This document shows positions 1 to 9,874 of a stretch of DNA of 64,000 bases, one piece after another. Numbering within the stretch: position 1 is the stretch's first letter; every line of letters begins with the position of its first letter. The notes beneath the pieces were generated by a model. That model was not told the origin of the DNA and did no database searches. It was given only the letters and a program-made list of their open reading frames with translations. A program made the position numbers and the translations under genes. The DNA comes from Myxococcota bacterium (lineage in GTDB: Bacteria; Myxococcota_A; Polyangia; HGW-17): contig JAHJMN010000002.1 in assembly GCA_018821305.1 (NCBI GenBank), positions 1 to 64,000 of the forward strand, in the 5' to 3' direction.

Positions 1-22
1 AATGAAGGCCTTGAAATTATTG

Positions 23-94
23 TAGTGTTCTGAATAGCATGTTTTCGTAAACATGCTCAATTTTAACAAAAATTGAATTTCAGGACACGAACTA
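23..94. repeat. GTCCTG/CAGGAC hairpin repeat, copy a
   Basis: This intergenic element is bounded by TAGTGTTCTGAA on the left and TTCAGGACACGAACTA on the right, which are imperfect inverted repeats. Inside are two further hairpins: AGCATGTTT/AAACATGCT with a TCGT loop (36-57) and TCAATTTT/AAAATTGA with an AACA loop. Related copies lie at 46541, 46804, 46887, 49302 and 58454, with a shortened one at 29334 sharing TTCTGAATAGCAT. The layout (outer stem plus inner hairpins) suggests a folded RNA or a mobile palindromic repeat. The role is unknown. Confidence 0.6.
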
Positions 95-153
95 ACTACT
101 GTCTTAAAATTATTAAAGGTAATTTCCGGGTAGGAACAGAGCAGAAGAGGAAA

Positions 154-837
154 ATGACAGAGGAAAATAAAAATTCAAATACAGTCCAAAAAGCAAGTAC
201 TTCCATTCAGGAAAAAAAGGCCGGTATTGTTCTCGATATAATAAAAGCTATCATGAACAATACCTGGGGAATGAGGATCAGCCTCGGAGTACTTGGCGTA
301 TTATTATTTTTGATGGGATATATTATTGGAAACTGGGGAACGTCACATCTTGAATCTGAAATCCGATCCCGGGAATCCGATGTAAAGCAATGTAAGACTC
401 AACAAAAGGATCTTAAAACTTCCCTGGAAAAATCTGAACAGGAACGAAATGCTCTTCGGGCGAAATTATCTGAAAGCAAAGAAAAGATTAATTTTATCAA
501 GCAGCGTGAAAAAATTAGAAAACCTCTTAGCACCGCTCTGTATAGTTGGAAGAACAAAGATGCAAAGGATACAGTGGAAAAAGTATATGCTGCTCTTATT
601 AATTTGAAATCTGAATCCAGAAATTCTATTGGTCTCTCCAAATATTTCTATACAACAACAATAAAAAGACTCAATCTTGTAGTCACCCTTATAAACACGA
701 AGTGTGCTTCTGAGGAAAATAAGAACACCGAAAAAACTCAGCACCCAACGGATACTGAATGGTCTCAGGAATGCATTAACAAAATAACAGGTATTCTCTC
801 GTCAGCATTGGATATCCTGCCTCCACCAAAGGATTGA
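154..837 (+). CDS. Membrane-anchored coiled-coil protein, function unknown
   Basis: This 227-aa protein has a charged N-terminus, one transmembrane segment at about residues 42-60 and a long Lys/Glu/Gln-rich coiled-coil region at about 65-125. A Cys-containing C-terminal half follows with no domain I recognise. The start was set at the ATG at 154, preceded by AGAGG, rather than the TTG at 73, which would add 27 residues running back into the upstream hairpin repeat. It ends 2 nt before the ATG of the large TPR gene, so the two are probably co-transcribed. The topology suggests an inner-membrane scaffold partner of that TPR protein, but this is inference only. Confidence 0.7.
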   Translation: MTEENKNSNTVQKASTSIQEKKAGIVLDIIKAIMNNTWGMRISLGVLGVLLFLMGYIIGNWGTSHLESEIRSRESDVKQCKTQQKDLKTSLEKSEQERNALRAKLSESKEKINFIKQREKIRKPLSTALYSWKNKDAKDTVEKVYAALINLKSESRNSIGLSKYFYTTTIKRLNLVVTLINTKCASEENKNTEKTQHPTDTEWSQECINKITGILSSALDILPPPKD

Positions 838-839
838 TA

Positions 840-3800
840 ATGAAAAATCTTTTGTTGTTTTTCATGGTTTTTTCAATATTTTCAAGTCCTGTTCAGGCCT
901 GGAAAGTAAAAAGAAACGAATTTAATCCGGCGATGATAGCTCGCTATAAGGGCATGCTCTCATCTTCCCCGGATGATGCCTTTGCTTTTCGTAAACTGGT
1001 CTCTCTGTATCAAACATACAGTACTCTTGACAGGCTTATTTTAGAATATCAGGCTGCCATTAAATCAAATCCCAAAGATTACAGTTTCAATGTCGTTTTA
1101 GGTAGACTTTATATGAGTATCGATAGATTTGATGATGCTCTTAAAAATCTGGAGTCCGCTGCAAAATTGGATGATAAACGATATGAAGCTTTTAAGAATA
1201 TTGGTACTGTTTACGTCAAAAAGCGGAATTATCTGGAGGGAAAAAAATATCTGGATAAAGCACTGGTTCGTGTAAAAGGAAAAATCATAAAGAAACGTCT
1301 ATTGAAAGAGCTTGTCAGACTTACAGTCATGGGCGGCGATATAAAAAATGGAATTATTTATTTTGACAAACTACTTAAAATTTCTCCTGATTTCCATACC
1401 AGGTGGGAATTTGCTGGTTTACTGAATCAAGGACTTCACTTTGATAAAGCTATGTCTCAGTATGAAATACTTCTCAAAGCTTCCTCCGGTGATTCACGGA
1501 GAAAAGTAGAAGTATTAAAAGCCATGGGAGACACCTTTGAGCGAAAAGGGGAAGATCTTCAAGCCGTTAAAACCTATTGGAAAGCAATGGCTTTAACTGC
1601 TCAGGGTCATTGGGTTCGTCGAGAACTGATAAACCGTCTGGTAAGTATTTATCGTAGAAGAGATGAGCTTCATCTCCTTTTAGATGATTTTAAAAAACGT
1701 TGGGGCAGGCCATCAGGATTCCAATACTCTATTATGGGAAAGATAATGGGAGAAATTGGAAAGTTTGATATGGCTGTAAGTTATTATCGTCGAGCAATTC
1801 GCTCTGAATCATCAAATGTTGATTACAGGCAGGAATTAATAGGTTTACTGGAAAAAAGTGGAGCTTCCCCCGGTGTAATTATTGCCGAACAGGAAGCTCT
1901 TGCTCGCAGCGCTCCTGATCAATTAAAATTTACAATCGAACTTGCTCGAAGGTATCAGAAGGCAGGCAATCTTAAAAAAGCTCTTTCAATAATAGAAAAT
2001 CTTCAGAATAGAAACTCTACAGATGCTGGGCTCTATCTGGCACTTGCAGATCTTTATTCTCAGTGGAATAAACCCGATAAAGCCATTAAAATGTACGAAA
2101 AACTCGTAGTTCTCGAGCCTCTTGATTATGAACACTACATTAATCTGGGCCAACAGTATTGGGGCAGAGGAAAACGTACGAAAGCTCTGGAAGTTTGGAA
2201 TCGTATTCTCAAAGGAAATATGTTTCCGAAAAAAGAAGAAGCCTACTATGTACTTGCGGGAGTTTTTCTTGAAATTGGGCAACTGAATGAAGCATGGTCT
2301 AATATTAAAAAAGCTTGTGATGCTGACATGGACAACACAAAGTTTCTTATTTTAAGGGCTCAGATTCAAACAAAGCAGCGCAAACCCAAAGAAGCCCTGA
2401 AAACGTGGGAGAAAGCTCTTAAAATCGCATCTAAACAGAATGATTTCGTAACGATCAAGAAAATAAGAAAACAACTGCTTGTTCTATGGAAAGAACTTGG
2501 AATACTGGAAAAAGAACTCAGAGCCAGACTCAGAATCTGGAAACCGGCAGATATTTCAAATGGAATGTTTCTCGCAGAGGGCTTCTCAATTCTTGGAAAT
2601 ATCCGCGAAGCAGAAAGAATTCTTCTGCTTATGAGAAAAGCTCAAGGTGCTTTAAGTGAGCCTCTGCTTGGGCTTATTTCTCTTTATGAATCTGCAGGAA
2701 ATTACAAAAAACTCGTCCCTCTTTTGGAAGAGGCAATCCGCCTGATTCCTCATAGAGCAAGAGAATTCTATGAGTACCTATCCAATACATGGCTCGTTTT
2801 AGGTGATGACAACAAAGCAAAAAATTATCTTCGTTTAGCCATGGAAAAAGGGGCAAAAGATTCAAAGTCATGGGCAAAAGCAGCGGAACTGGCGGTGAAA
2901 CTCGAAGATTATCGTGGAGCTATAAAAGCCTACACCGAAGCAATCAGACTTGATCCTTATGAAATGGATTACTATTTTTCTCTAGCAAGTTTATATCTAC
3001 AAATGGGTGAAATTGAAAACTCCACACGTATTTACTATCAAATTATTTCAAAATCTTCTGAAGATGAAATAGTTGAAAAAGCAGCAAAATCTGCCATGGA
3101 TTTAGATGAGTTAACAGGAAATCTGGGTAGACTTGAGAAAATTTTGCATCCCATGTCTTTTGTATATTCTCACAGAGCAGTATTTGGGAAAATGCTCATG
3201 GAGGTTTATAAGCGATATGTGCCGTGGCTTAATAACCAGAAAAGACAGGCTTTATCAGAAAAAGATCGAACTTTTTATGAAAAAGAACTTAATAGATTAA
3301 AAACAAGAGCGCTCAAACCTCTACTTGAATCACTTACCGTTGAAGAGTCCCTCGCAGAAAAGGAATCTGCTCGCGCTATCCTTGCAAAACTCGGAAATCC
3401 CAACTCCGCTATTCCAATTATCAGACTTGCAAAACGAATGTTTGAACAAACTCAGATCCGATCACTGAGTAAAAAATCCAGTGGTTTTGGTCTGGGGGAA
3501 TTGGCATTTATTCGAAAGTCCCTTAGTATGGCTATTCGATTCAAAAATAAGGATATTTTACCTGAACTTCGTTTTTTTCTTAATCAGGAAAAAGATACTG
3601 CTTTGCAGATTATTTCTTTGAGAGGAATGATTTTATGTAATGCTCCACCAAATGATTTTTTGAAATTTCTAAATAAAAACGCTCCTGTTTATCATGGAAT
3701 TGTTGCTTGTTCGGTGCTCAGCAGAGATAAAAATCATCATAAGAAAGTCACTGAACTCATAAAAGATCCGGAAACACCCGCAGAAATGAGAGCCGGATGT

Positions 3801-4904
3801 ATGAAAACCTGGGTAAATTATGGAAATCAGGATCAAAATGCTGATATTCTTTATAATATTTCTATAAAAGATTCCGCCCTTGATGTCAGAAAAGCTGCGG
3901 GTTTTATCCTTGGAATGAGTGGAAGCAAAAAATATACTGATTACATTATTCGAGGCTATATCTCTTCAAGTGTAGCCCAAAAAAGGCTCTGGTTGGGTGG
4001 ACTTTTAGTCTCACTTGGAATACTTAATAATAACTCTGGCAAACAGCGTATTGAGCTTAAAATAAAGTCAAGTGATACAGCTCAATCTGAAACAATTAAA
4101 TTACTGGATTCTGATCCGGAAATTCGCGATCATGTGAACCCGGATGCTTTTTCTGATATTTCCGGAGTAATTCAAAATGTATCAATTGATGTACTTTCTT
4201 CACCTCCTGAACCTCTGCAGTGTAAAAACCTTGAGTTACTTGTTAAAAAATTAACTGCTGCGATTTCAATTCAAAATCGTTCTGACAAAAAAATGAGTGT
4301 ATTAAAAATCTGGAATAATCGTGGACAAATTGATGGACTTCAGAATTTCTGCAAAAATTCTGAGAATACCGGTAGAACACTCTGGAAATCTCTTTCCAAA
4401 TCTTTTGACTCATGGCTTATAAATGGAAACACTACACTTAGATATCTCATAAGAAAAATGCAGATCGTCTCCGGAAATTACACTCTTGATAATATTATTA
4501 AAAATGAAAAAGATCGTACAGTTCTTCTGAGAATTTTTGAATTCCTCATAATGCACAGTTTTCCTGTCAAATTAGGAAATATAAATGAAAACACCCTTGA
4601 TAGTAACTTAAAGTTTTATATTGTGTCATTAAAGATACAAAAGTTTTTTAACCGAACCTATCTAGAAAAACTCATCTTTGATCCAGATCCGGTCATTAAC
4701 AGAATTGCTTTTGAAGCAATGGTCTCAAGAAAATATTTTGATCATAAACTTATTTTAAATATTTTAAATCGGGGGGGATTAAGCCTGGCTGTTCTAACTT
4801 TAAAATATTTAGATAACTATCCTTCTGTGCGTATTAATATACTCTCTCAGGTAAAAACCTATCGTCTTGAACTACTCATGAAACTCGCTGCATCAAATAA
4901 CTAG
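840..4904 (+). CDS. Large exported TPR-repeat protein with a HEAT-like C-terminal part
   Basis: This 1354-aa protein starts at the ATG at 840, with AAAGGA upstream. An N-terminal signal peptide ends around SPVQA-W, so it is likely periplasmic or surface-exposed. Residues about 40-780 form many tetratricopeptide repeats, with recurring patterns such as A-x-x-x-Y-x-x-A-I-x-x-x-P. Beyond about 850 the repeats become HEAT-like helical pairs (AMVSRKYF, VRKAAGFILG). Such solenoids bind other proteins; no catalytic motif was seen. The UAG stop is the first bases of the MITE-like element at 4901, so the original C-terminus may have been altered by its insertion. The family role is unknown to me. Confidence 0.8.
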   Translation: MKNLLLFFMVFSIFSSPVQAWKVKRNEFNPAMIARYKGMLSSSPDDAFAFRKLVSLYQTYSTLDRLILEYQAAIKSNPKDYSFNVVLGRLYMSIDRFDDALKNLESAAKLDDKRYEAFKNIGTVYVKKRNYLEGKKYLDKALVRVKGKIIKKRLLKELVRLTVMGGDIKNGIIYFDKLLKISPDFHTRWEFAGLLNQGLHFDKAMSQYEILLKASSGDSRRKVEVLKAMGDTFERKGEDLQAVKTYWKAMALTAQGHWVRRELINRLVSIYRRRDELHLLLDDFKKRWGRPSGFQYSIMGKIMGEIGKFDMAVSYYRRAIRSESSNVDYRQELIGLLEKSGASPGVIIAEQEALARSAPDQLKFTIELARRYQKAGNLKKALSIIENLQNRNSTDAGLYLALADLYSQWNKPDKAIKMYEKLVVLEPLDYEHYINLGQQYWGRGKRTKALEVWNRILKGNMFPKKEEAYYVLAGVFLEIGQLNEAWSNIKKACDADMDNTKFLILRAQIQTKQRKPKEALKTWEKALKIASKQNDFVTIKKIRKQLLVLWKELGILEKELRARLRIWKPADISNGMFLAEGFSILGNIREAERILLLMRKAQGALSEPLLGLISLYESAGNYKKLVPLLEEAIRLIPHRAREFYEYLSNTWLVLGDDNKAKNYLRLAMEKGAKDSKSWAKAAELAVKLEDYRGAIKAYTEAIRLDPYEMDYYFSLASLYLQMGEIENSTRIYYQIISKSSEDEIVEKAAKSAMDLDELTGNLGRLEKILHPMSFVYSHRAVFGKMLMEVYKRYVPWLNNQKRQALSEKDRTFYEKELNRLKTRALKPLLESLTVEESLAEKESARAILAKLGNPNSAIPIIRLAKRMFEQTQIRSLSKKSSGFGLGELAFIRKSLSMAIRFKNKDILPELRFFLNQEKDTALQIISLRGMILCNAPPNDFLKFLNKNAPVYHGIVACSVLSRDKNHHKKVTELIKDPETPAEMRAGCMKTWVNYGNQDQNADILYNISIKDSALDVRKAAGFILGMSGSKKYTDYIIRGYISSSVAQKRLWLGGLLVSLGILNNNSGKQRIELKIKSSDTAQSETIKLLDSDPEIRDHVNPDAFSDISGVIQNVSIDVLSSPPEPLQCKNLELLVKKLTAAISIQNRSDKKMSVLKIWNNRGQIDGLQNFCKNSENTGRTLWKSLSKSFDSWLINGNTTLRYLIRKMQIVSGNYTLDNIIKNEKDRTVLLRIFEFLIMHSFPVKLGNINENTLDSNLKFYIVSLKIQKFFNRTYLEKLIFDPDPVINRIAFEAMVSRKYFDHKLILNILNRGGLSLAVLTLKYLDNYPSVRINILSQVKTYRLELLMKLAASNN

Positions 4905-5147
4905 ACCGCTTCATGAGTAAAAACATCGAAATCTAAAAAGTGAATATTTGCTTCAAGTTTTTGTAATTTTACATTGATATTAGATATTTATGACCTGAGT
5001 CTGTTACCTGTTTGCCTGACTACCTATCTACCTGTTAAAAATTGCAGACAAACAGGTAATCAGCAGCAGGAACAGGAAAACAGGGGGATCATTCCTGAAG
5101 CATTTTTTTAAACGAGTCACAATAGTATTACTCAGCAAGCGGTCTAG
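4901..5147. mobile_element. MITE-like element, copy A (full length)
   Basis: This 247-bp non-coding element is bounded by CTAGACCGCTTCATGAGTAA and TTACTCAGCAAGCGGTCTAG, which are near-perfect terminal inverted repeats. The reverse complement of 46294-46517 aligns along almost the whole length. Shared blocks include GTGAATATTTGCTTCAAG, TTTTACATTGATATTAGAT and GAGTCACAAT. Copy A carries about 25 extra bases near 5000-5040. The interior has short variants of ACAGGTAA/CAGGAACAGG. It has no ORF and there is no transposase in the window, consistent with a non-autonomous element. It fills most of the gap between the TPR gene and the convergent gene at 5208; the remaining 60 bp show nothing clear. 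Confidence 0.75.
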
Positions 5148-5207
5148 TTTATGGGTGGTTACTTCGAAGGTAAGCGTTTTTAAGCGATCAGAATTTTCAG
5201 GTTGGAA

Positions 5208-8200
5208 TTATTTTTCAGGGAGAGCGGATATTGGTGTAGTAATTGAATTAGCGGTTCTCTTATTAAAAGATTGTCTAACTTCATAGACAAAATTTTCTAG
5301 AGCATCTTTATCCAGAGGTTCACCGTTGAGATTGAAAGTTATTGAGGGGATACGTTGTTTTTCACTGGCAACAAAATACATAGCTTCCGATATTTTGTTA
5401 GGCATACATTCAAGGGGTCCAACACTCACAACTCCATCGATTTCACCTTTTTCAAACTCAAATACAGGACCACCAAATGTCAGTATTGCCTCTCCGACGA
5501 GTTTGTTTCTAAGCCAGGGAGATGCTCCTTTCCATGCGTCTGATGGTCGCAATCTATGATTCCATTTCATCTTTTTCGAAGCGGATTCAAAAAGCCGTTT
5601 TATTATAGCTTCCTGGACAAATCCTGAAATAGTTCTGGCGAAAGGACCTTCAACATCAGCGAATCTTCCATGATTAATCTCTAAAGCATTAATTTCATTT
5701 GTATATTCCAGCCATTCATATATTGGAGCAAGTTTGGGACTGAAACCATATTTTTCTAACTTATCTATAATAAAATCGTTTGAATATGGATCCATTCGTA
5801 CATATATCTCGCCCACAACACTTATTCTAGGTACTTGAATTGGTTTTGCTGCTGATATAAATTCCTCTGCTGCATCGGAAAGTAATTTTCTGAATCCAAA
5901 CATTGAACCCATTACTTCCATAAGAGCGGAAGGTAAGGATGGAACTGGAGCGGATGCAAGTCTGATAAGCTCTTTGCGATACTTTTCATAAATTCTGTTC
6001 GCTTCTCCCTGATTCTTTTCTTTCACCCTGACCTGACATAATATATCATACAATAGATCTGATGTGACAAAGGAAGCCAATATTCTTACAGCTAATCCTT
6101 TTGGAATTCCGGTAAAATAATCACTGTCAGGCTGAGATATTACCTGAACTCGATCACCCAGCCCCAGATTGTGAATGACCATCTTATGGAAAGTGTTATA
6201 CATACCAAAGCGGCATGGCCCATTTGCCGTGGGCATAAAGAATGAAAAAGTATCCTCAGGCGGGGCTTCAGAAACCCGCTTAAGTAGTGAACCCAAAGTA
6301 ACCGTTGCAGGAAGGCATTCTTTTCCCGAAGAATGACGACGGCCTATTTCCAACGCTGTGTGATCTGGCATATCAAGAGATTCAGCCTTAATTCCAGCAC
6401 TCCTGAGGCATGCGGCTGCAACTTCTGCCCCCTCACCCATACGCGGAATCAGAACGATGTCTCCACGTGCTTTGGCATCCATCAGTGAAGGCGTCTTTTT
6501 TTCAATAATTCGAAATTGATTACGAAGAATTTTTTCAGAACGTTTAGATTTCAAGTCGTTTTTTACAGTATGTAAAAATGCTTCCAGGCGTGTACGGGTC
6601 CCAGCATCTCCACTATGCCCATCGGTTTCAATAGTTGCATGTGGCTTACCCTCGAGGATAAAATCGGCAAAATGAAGATTAAAACTATCGGGTCCGCAAC
6701 TGTAGTTGCTGCAAAAAACGCTGTATAAACCATTGGTACGCCTTATTTCATGGGCAGCCCGTAAATTTACTTGACTATACCCCCAATACACAGTGTCAAA
6801 TACAGGAACGTCTTTTTTCCAGGTGAAAGCATCCACAGGTATTGCAACCGCTCCAAGTTGGCGGAGTAAACCAGGAACATTAGAATTAAGCACATCATTA
6901 TAAATAGTGTATGCTCTTCCAAGGACGATAACAGGTATTACATTATTTTCTAAAGCCCAGTTAATTGTATTATTACCGTAGTTCTTTATTTCGGTTATAA
7001 AATGATATTGTGTCTCAAGTGCTTTTTTATAGGCACTATTTATAATATCGCCATCATAAATACCAAGGTCCCAAGCAAGATCTGTGATACTTCGTAAAAA
7101 CAGCTTACTCTCAAGGTTTTGAGGTCCCATATCTATTACAGTTCTAATAAATATTGTCTCTGGAAATCTCCTGCTGAATAGCGATGTATAAATATCTGAG
7201 CTCGCTTGACTTAACGGACATACTGTTGAGGAAGATTCTTCATCTGAGCGTTCAATATCCCTGATCATTGGCAGGAAAATTAAATCCGGAATAGTTTCCA
7301 GCATTGAAATTGTAACCCCACCATAAATTTGCATGGGGGCGCAGTAGGGAACAGGATTTTCTTCAATTCCCCTCTTCAGATCCTTTGATGTACCTTCCGA
7401 AGGAGTAAAAATATTAAATCCTAACTCGTTTAAGTATACACTGAAAAAAGGATACAGGCCTTTCAGCGCGAACTCATCGGTTATTGCAATTGTCCTGGCA
7501 TCAGAAATTTTTTTAAGATTATCTTTCATATTACTCAGGTATTCTTTGCGATACCTGAATGGATCCGGAGCCATATCCGGTAATGAATTTGAATTATTGC
7601 CTCCATTATCATAAAGGGAGCATTGACCTCCCCAGATAAACTTTTTTGTTTCCCCAGCAACTTCAACCTGAAGTCTATCAATTCGACAATGATTCCCCGA
7701 ACCACCGCATCCTTTTGTAGATTTACATACAAAAGTATCTCTTGAAACTAACTTAGAGCCAAGAAAATCATCTATGCTTTCAATTTCAAAACTGTCGGAA
7801 ATGTTATCTTTAGCGAGAAGGCTAATTCCAAGAGCACCTACTAAGCCGGGAGATGGTGGAATAATTACCATGCACCCTGTTTTCCTTGCGGTTGCAGCAG
7901 CAAGAGCCATGGATGAATAGGGCATTCCCTGGCAGAAAATTTTCTTTCCGATTGTTCTAGATCCTTTAACCCTGTTAAGATAGTTACTAACTACACTATC
8001 GTAAATACCTGATATTATATTTTTATTATCAATACCTTCACTTATGGCCTGATCAATAACTTCAGCCATAAAAACACTACAGTGCTGCCCGAGACTAATT
8101 CCTTTGTTCGCGGAAAGAGCTATTTCACTTAATTCGTTTATATTATTTATTCCAGCAAAACGGTGACCCTGCTCTTCTATAAAGGACCCGGTACCTGCGC

Positions 8201-9527
8201 TACAGGCTTCATTCATTGCACTATCAATCACTTCACCATTACTTAATCTGATATATTTTGCATCCTGGCCACCAATTTCAAATATCGTATCTACTTCCGG
8301 ATCAAAGAAAACAGCTCCCCGGGCATGGGCCGCTATTTCATTCATCACATAAACACTGCAAGGATTAAAGCAGGCTTTCAGCATGGATCCGGCAATTTCA
8401 CGCCCACTACCAGTAACCCCAAAGCCTGCAATCTTGAAAGTTTTATTACTTCGCTCCTTAAATGTGCCAAGAATCTCCCTTACTGCCTCTACGGGGTTTC
8501 CATTTGTCTTTGTGTAGTATTCAAAGACTACATCACCAGATCTATTAATACCAACTCCCTTAGATCCAGTCGAACCCATATCAAGTCCAATAAAAACTGG
8601 ATCTGAAAAATCTGACGTAGCTTTTACTGGAGGTTTAAAATCCACAAGGTTAAGAGCATTTTCAAGTGATGGAATTTCTGAGAATGTAGTCGTATTGCTT
8701 TCTGGTGTAAATATGTTTTCTATATTTAAAGGATAATCTATAACTATATCCGAAGCTTCCAGAGCAGCCCCCATTGCCTCAAAATAAATATAATTATCGT
8801 CAGAAGGGATATTTACTCCCAGTTTATGATGTAGACAGAAATTTTCTATATGTTTTCTAATACGTTTAGAACTCGCTACTTGTCCACTTAGCCAAATATC
8901 CCCCGGGACAAGGGCAGGTTTAATCAGGACCTCAACATTTTCAGCAACAGCATCAAAGAGACCAGCTAGAATTTTTCGCTTTGAAATTCCCTTATTGGCC
9001 AGATGTGTCATATCAGTTTTAAGTATAACAGGACACCTGCCGCTTAGAGGAGAAGGATTGTTTTCATCAATTGCCAAATCATCTGCGGTTTTTACATCCA
9101 GATTAAAACGACCAGTTAACTGTCTGAGAAAGTTACCTGTGCCCTGACTACAACGTCCATTCTCCCTGTAAATTTGGTTTTCAGATCCTCTCATTTCCAG
9201 AACTGAAAAACCATGAGCTCCAATATTCACAATAGTAGCGTTTTCTACATCAGGATTATAATAAGTAAAACCAGCAGATAATGCCCTTGGAATTGGAATT
9301 GATGGACATTGAAGTATTCCTGCCATTCTTCCCGTTGCACAAACAGCATTAATAGAATCCCAATCCAAAGTTGAAAAAAAGATCTTCAGTGTTTCTGCTA
9401 TATTTTTATTATGTTCTAAAACTGTACGACTAGTACAATTAATTTGATAATCGTTTTTCTCCAGTATAACTATTTTTACACTTTCAGAACCAATATCAAG
9501 ACCTATATACTTGTTATTATTAACCAT
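5208..9527 (-). CDS. Fused acyl-CoA dehydratase activase-related protein (two BadF/BadG ATPase domains + DUF2229/HgdB-like)
   Basis: This 1439-aa protein has two ASKHA ATPase domains of the 2-hydroxyacyl-CoA dehydratase activator family followed by a dehydratase-like region. Domain 1 (about 1-270) starts YIGLDIGSESVK and has cluster-type cysteines in RCSQGTG and RCPVILKTD. Domain 2 (about 310-570) starts FIGLDMGSTGSKG and has EIGGQDAK, ACSAGTGSF and HCSVFMAEV. The rest (600-1439) carries the hallmarks of the DUF2229/COG3580/COG3581 part: KGCGGSGNHC, VPYCAPMQ, CGPDSFN, TDGHSGDAGTRTRLEAF and NGPCRFGMYN. The length is typical for the fused family. Domain 1 lacks the DxGGQD motif (NIGAHG instead). 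The start is supported by AAGGGAG upstream. The physiological substrate is unknown; ATP-driven low-potential electron transfer is the likely chemistry. Confidence 0.85.
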   Translation of the reverse strand: MVNNNKYIGLDIGSESVKIVILEKNDYQINCTSRTVLEHNKNIAETLKIFFSTLDWDSINAVCATGRMAGILQCPSIPIPRALSAGFTYYNPDVENATIVNIGAHGFSVLEMRGSENQIYRENGRCSQGTGNFLRQLTGRFNLDVKTADDLAIDENNPSPLSGRCPVILKTDMTHLANKGISKRKILAGLFDAVAENVEVLIKPALVPGDIWLSGQVASSKRIRKHIENFCLHHKLGVNIPSDDNYIYFEAMGAALEASDIVIDYPLNIENIFTPESNTTTFSEIPSLENALNLVDFKPPVKATSDFSDPVFIGLDMGSTGSKGVGINRSGDVVFEYYTKTNGNPVEAVREILGTFKERSNKTFKIAGFGVTGSGREIAGSMLKACFNPCSVYVMNEIAAHARGAVFFDPEVDTIFEIGGQDAKYIRLSNGEVIDSAMNEACSAGTGSFIEEQGHRFAGINNINELSEIALSANKGISLGQHCSVFMAEVIDQAISEGIDNKNIISGIYDSVVSNYLNRVKGSRTIGKKIFCQGMPYSSMALAAATARKTGCMVIIPPSPGLVGALGISLLAKDNISDSFEIESIDDFLGSKLVSRDTFVCKSTKGCGGSGNHCRIDRLQVEVAGETKKFIWGGQCSLYDNGGNNSNSLPDMAPDPFRYRKEYLSNMKDNLKKISDARTIAITDEFALKGLYPFFSVYLNELGFNIFTPSEGTSKDLKRGIEENPVPYCAPMQIYGGVTISMLETIPDLIFLPMIRDIERSDEESSSTVCPLSQASSDIYTSLFSRRFPETIFIRTVIDMGPQNLESKLFLRSITDLAWDLGIYDGDIINSAYKKALETQYHFITEIKNYGNNTINWALENNVIPVIVLGRAYTIYNDVLNSNVPGLLRQLGAVAIPVDAFTWKKDVPVFDTVYWGYSQVNLRAAHEIRRTNGLYSVFCSNYSCGPDSFNLHFADFILEGKPHATIETDGHSGDAGTRTRLEAFLHTVKNDLKSKRSEKILRNQFRIIEKKTPSLMDAKARGDIVLIPRMGEGAEVAAACLRSAGIKAESLDMPDHTALEIGRRHSSGKECLPATVTLGSLLKRVSEAPPEDTFSFFMPTANGPCRFGMYNTFHKMVIHNLGLGDRVQVISQPDSDYFTGIPKGLAVRILASFVTSDLLYDILCQVRVKEKNQGEANRIYEKYRKELIRLASAPVPSLPSALMEVMGSMFGFRKLLSDAAEEFISAAKPIQVPRISVVGEIYVRMDPYSNDFIIDKLEKYGFSPKLAPIYEWLEYTNEINALEINHGRFADVEGPFARTISGFVQEAIIKRLFESASKKMKWNHRLRPSDAWKGASPWLRNKLVGEAILTFGGPVFEFEKGEIDGVVSVGPLECMPNKISEAMYFVASEKQRIPSITFNLNGEPLDKDALENFVYEVRQSFNKRTANSITTPISALPEK

Positions 9528-9798
9528 TTATAACTCCCTTGATTTATAAAGTCAATACAAATTCCACTAGACTGATATATCATTAATTTACTCACTAAAG
9601 TCAATATAAAAATTGTACTCCTGATAACTTTTTTAAATCTACGATTATATTTTTTTACTTCAATTATATCCCATTGAACATACTTCATTGTTATTGTTAA
9701 ATATAATAGTATTGATATAGGAAACGAATCAGATTTATAATATAAATATATCGCGTCTATATATAAGATTGAGTCTTAAAAAAATATATATACAGGAC

Positions 9799-9826
9799 TT
9801 GACAGTCCATTAATGAGAATTAGAAT
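9799..9826 (+). promoter_or_regulatory. Sigma-70-type promoter of the thioredoxin gene
   Basis: TTGACA (9799-9804), a 16-nt spacer and TAGAAT (9821-9826) form a near-consensus promoter about 48 nt before the thioredoxin start. A GGAGG ribosome-binding site lies 7-8 nt before the ATG. The rest of the 347-bp gap (9528-9798) between the divergent giant activase gene and thioredoxin is extremely AT-rich; I saw no other conserved structure in it. Confidence 0.6.
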
Positions 9827-9874
9827 TTGCCAAATTGATGTTATCGGTTTCAACATTCCGGTTGGAGGTTCAAC

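Noticed and set aside
5326-5559. Short plus-strand frames inside the giant activase gene
   Set aside because: Antisense shadows of a gene with strong domain evidence.
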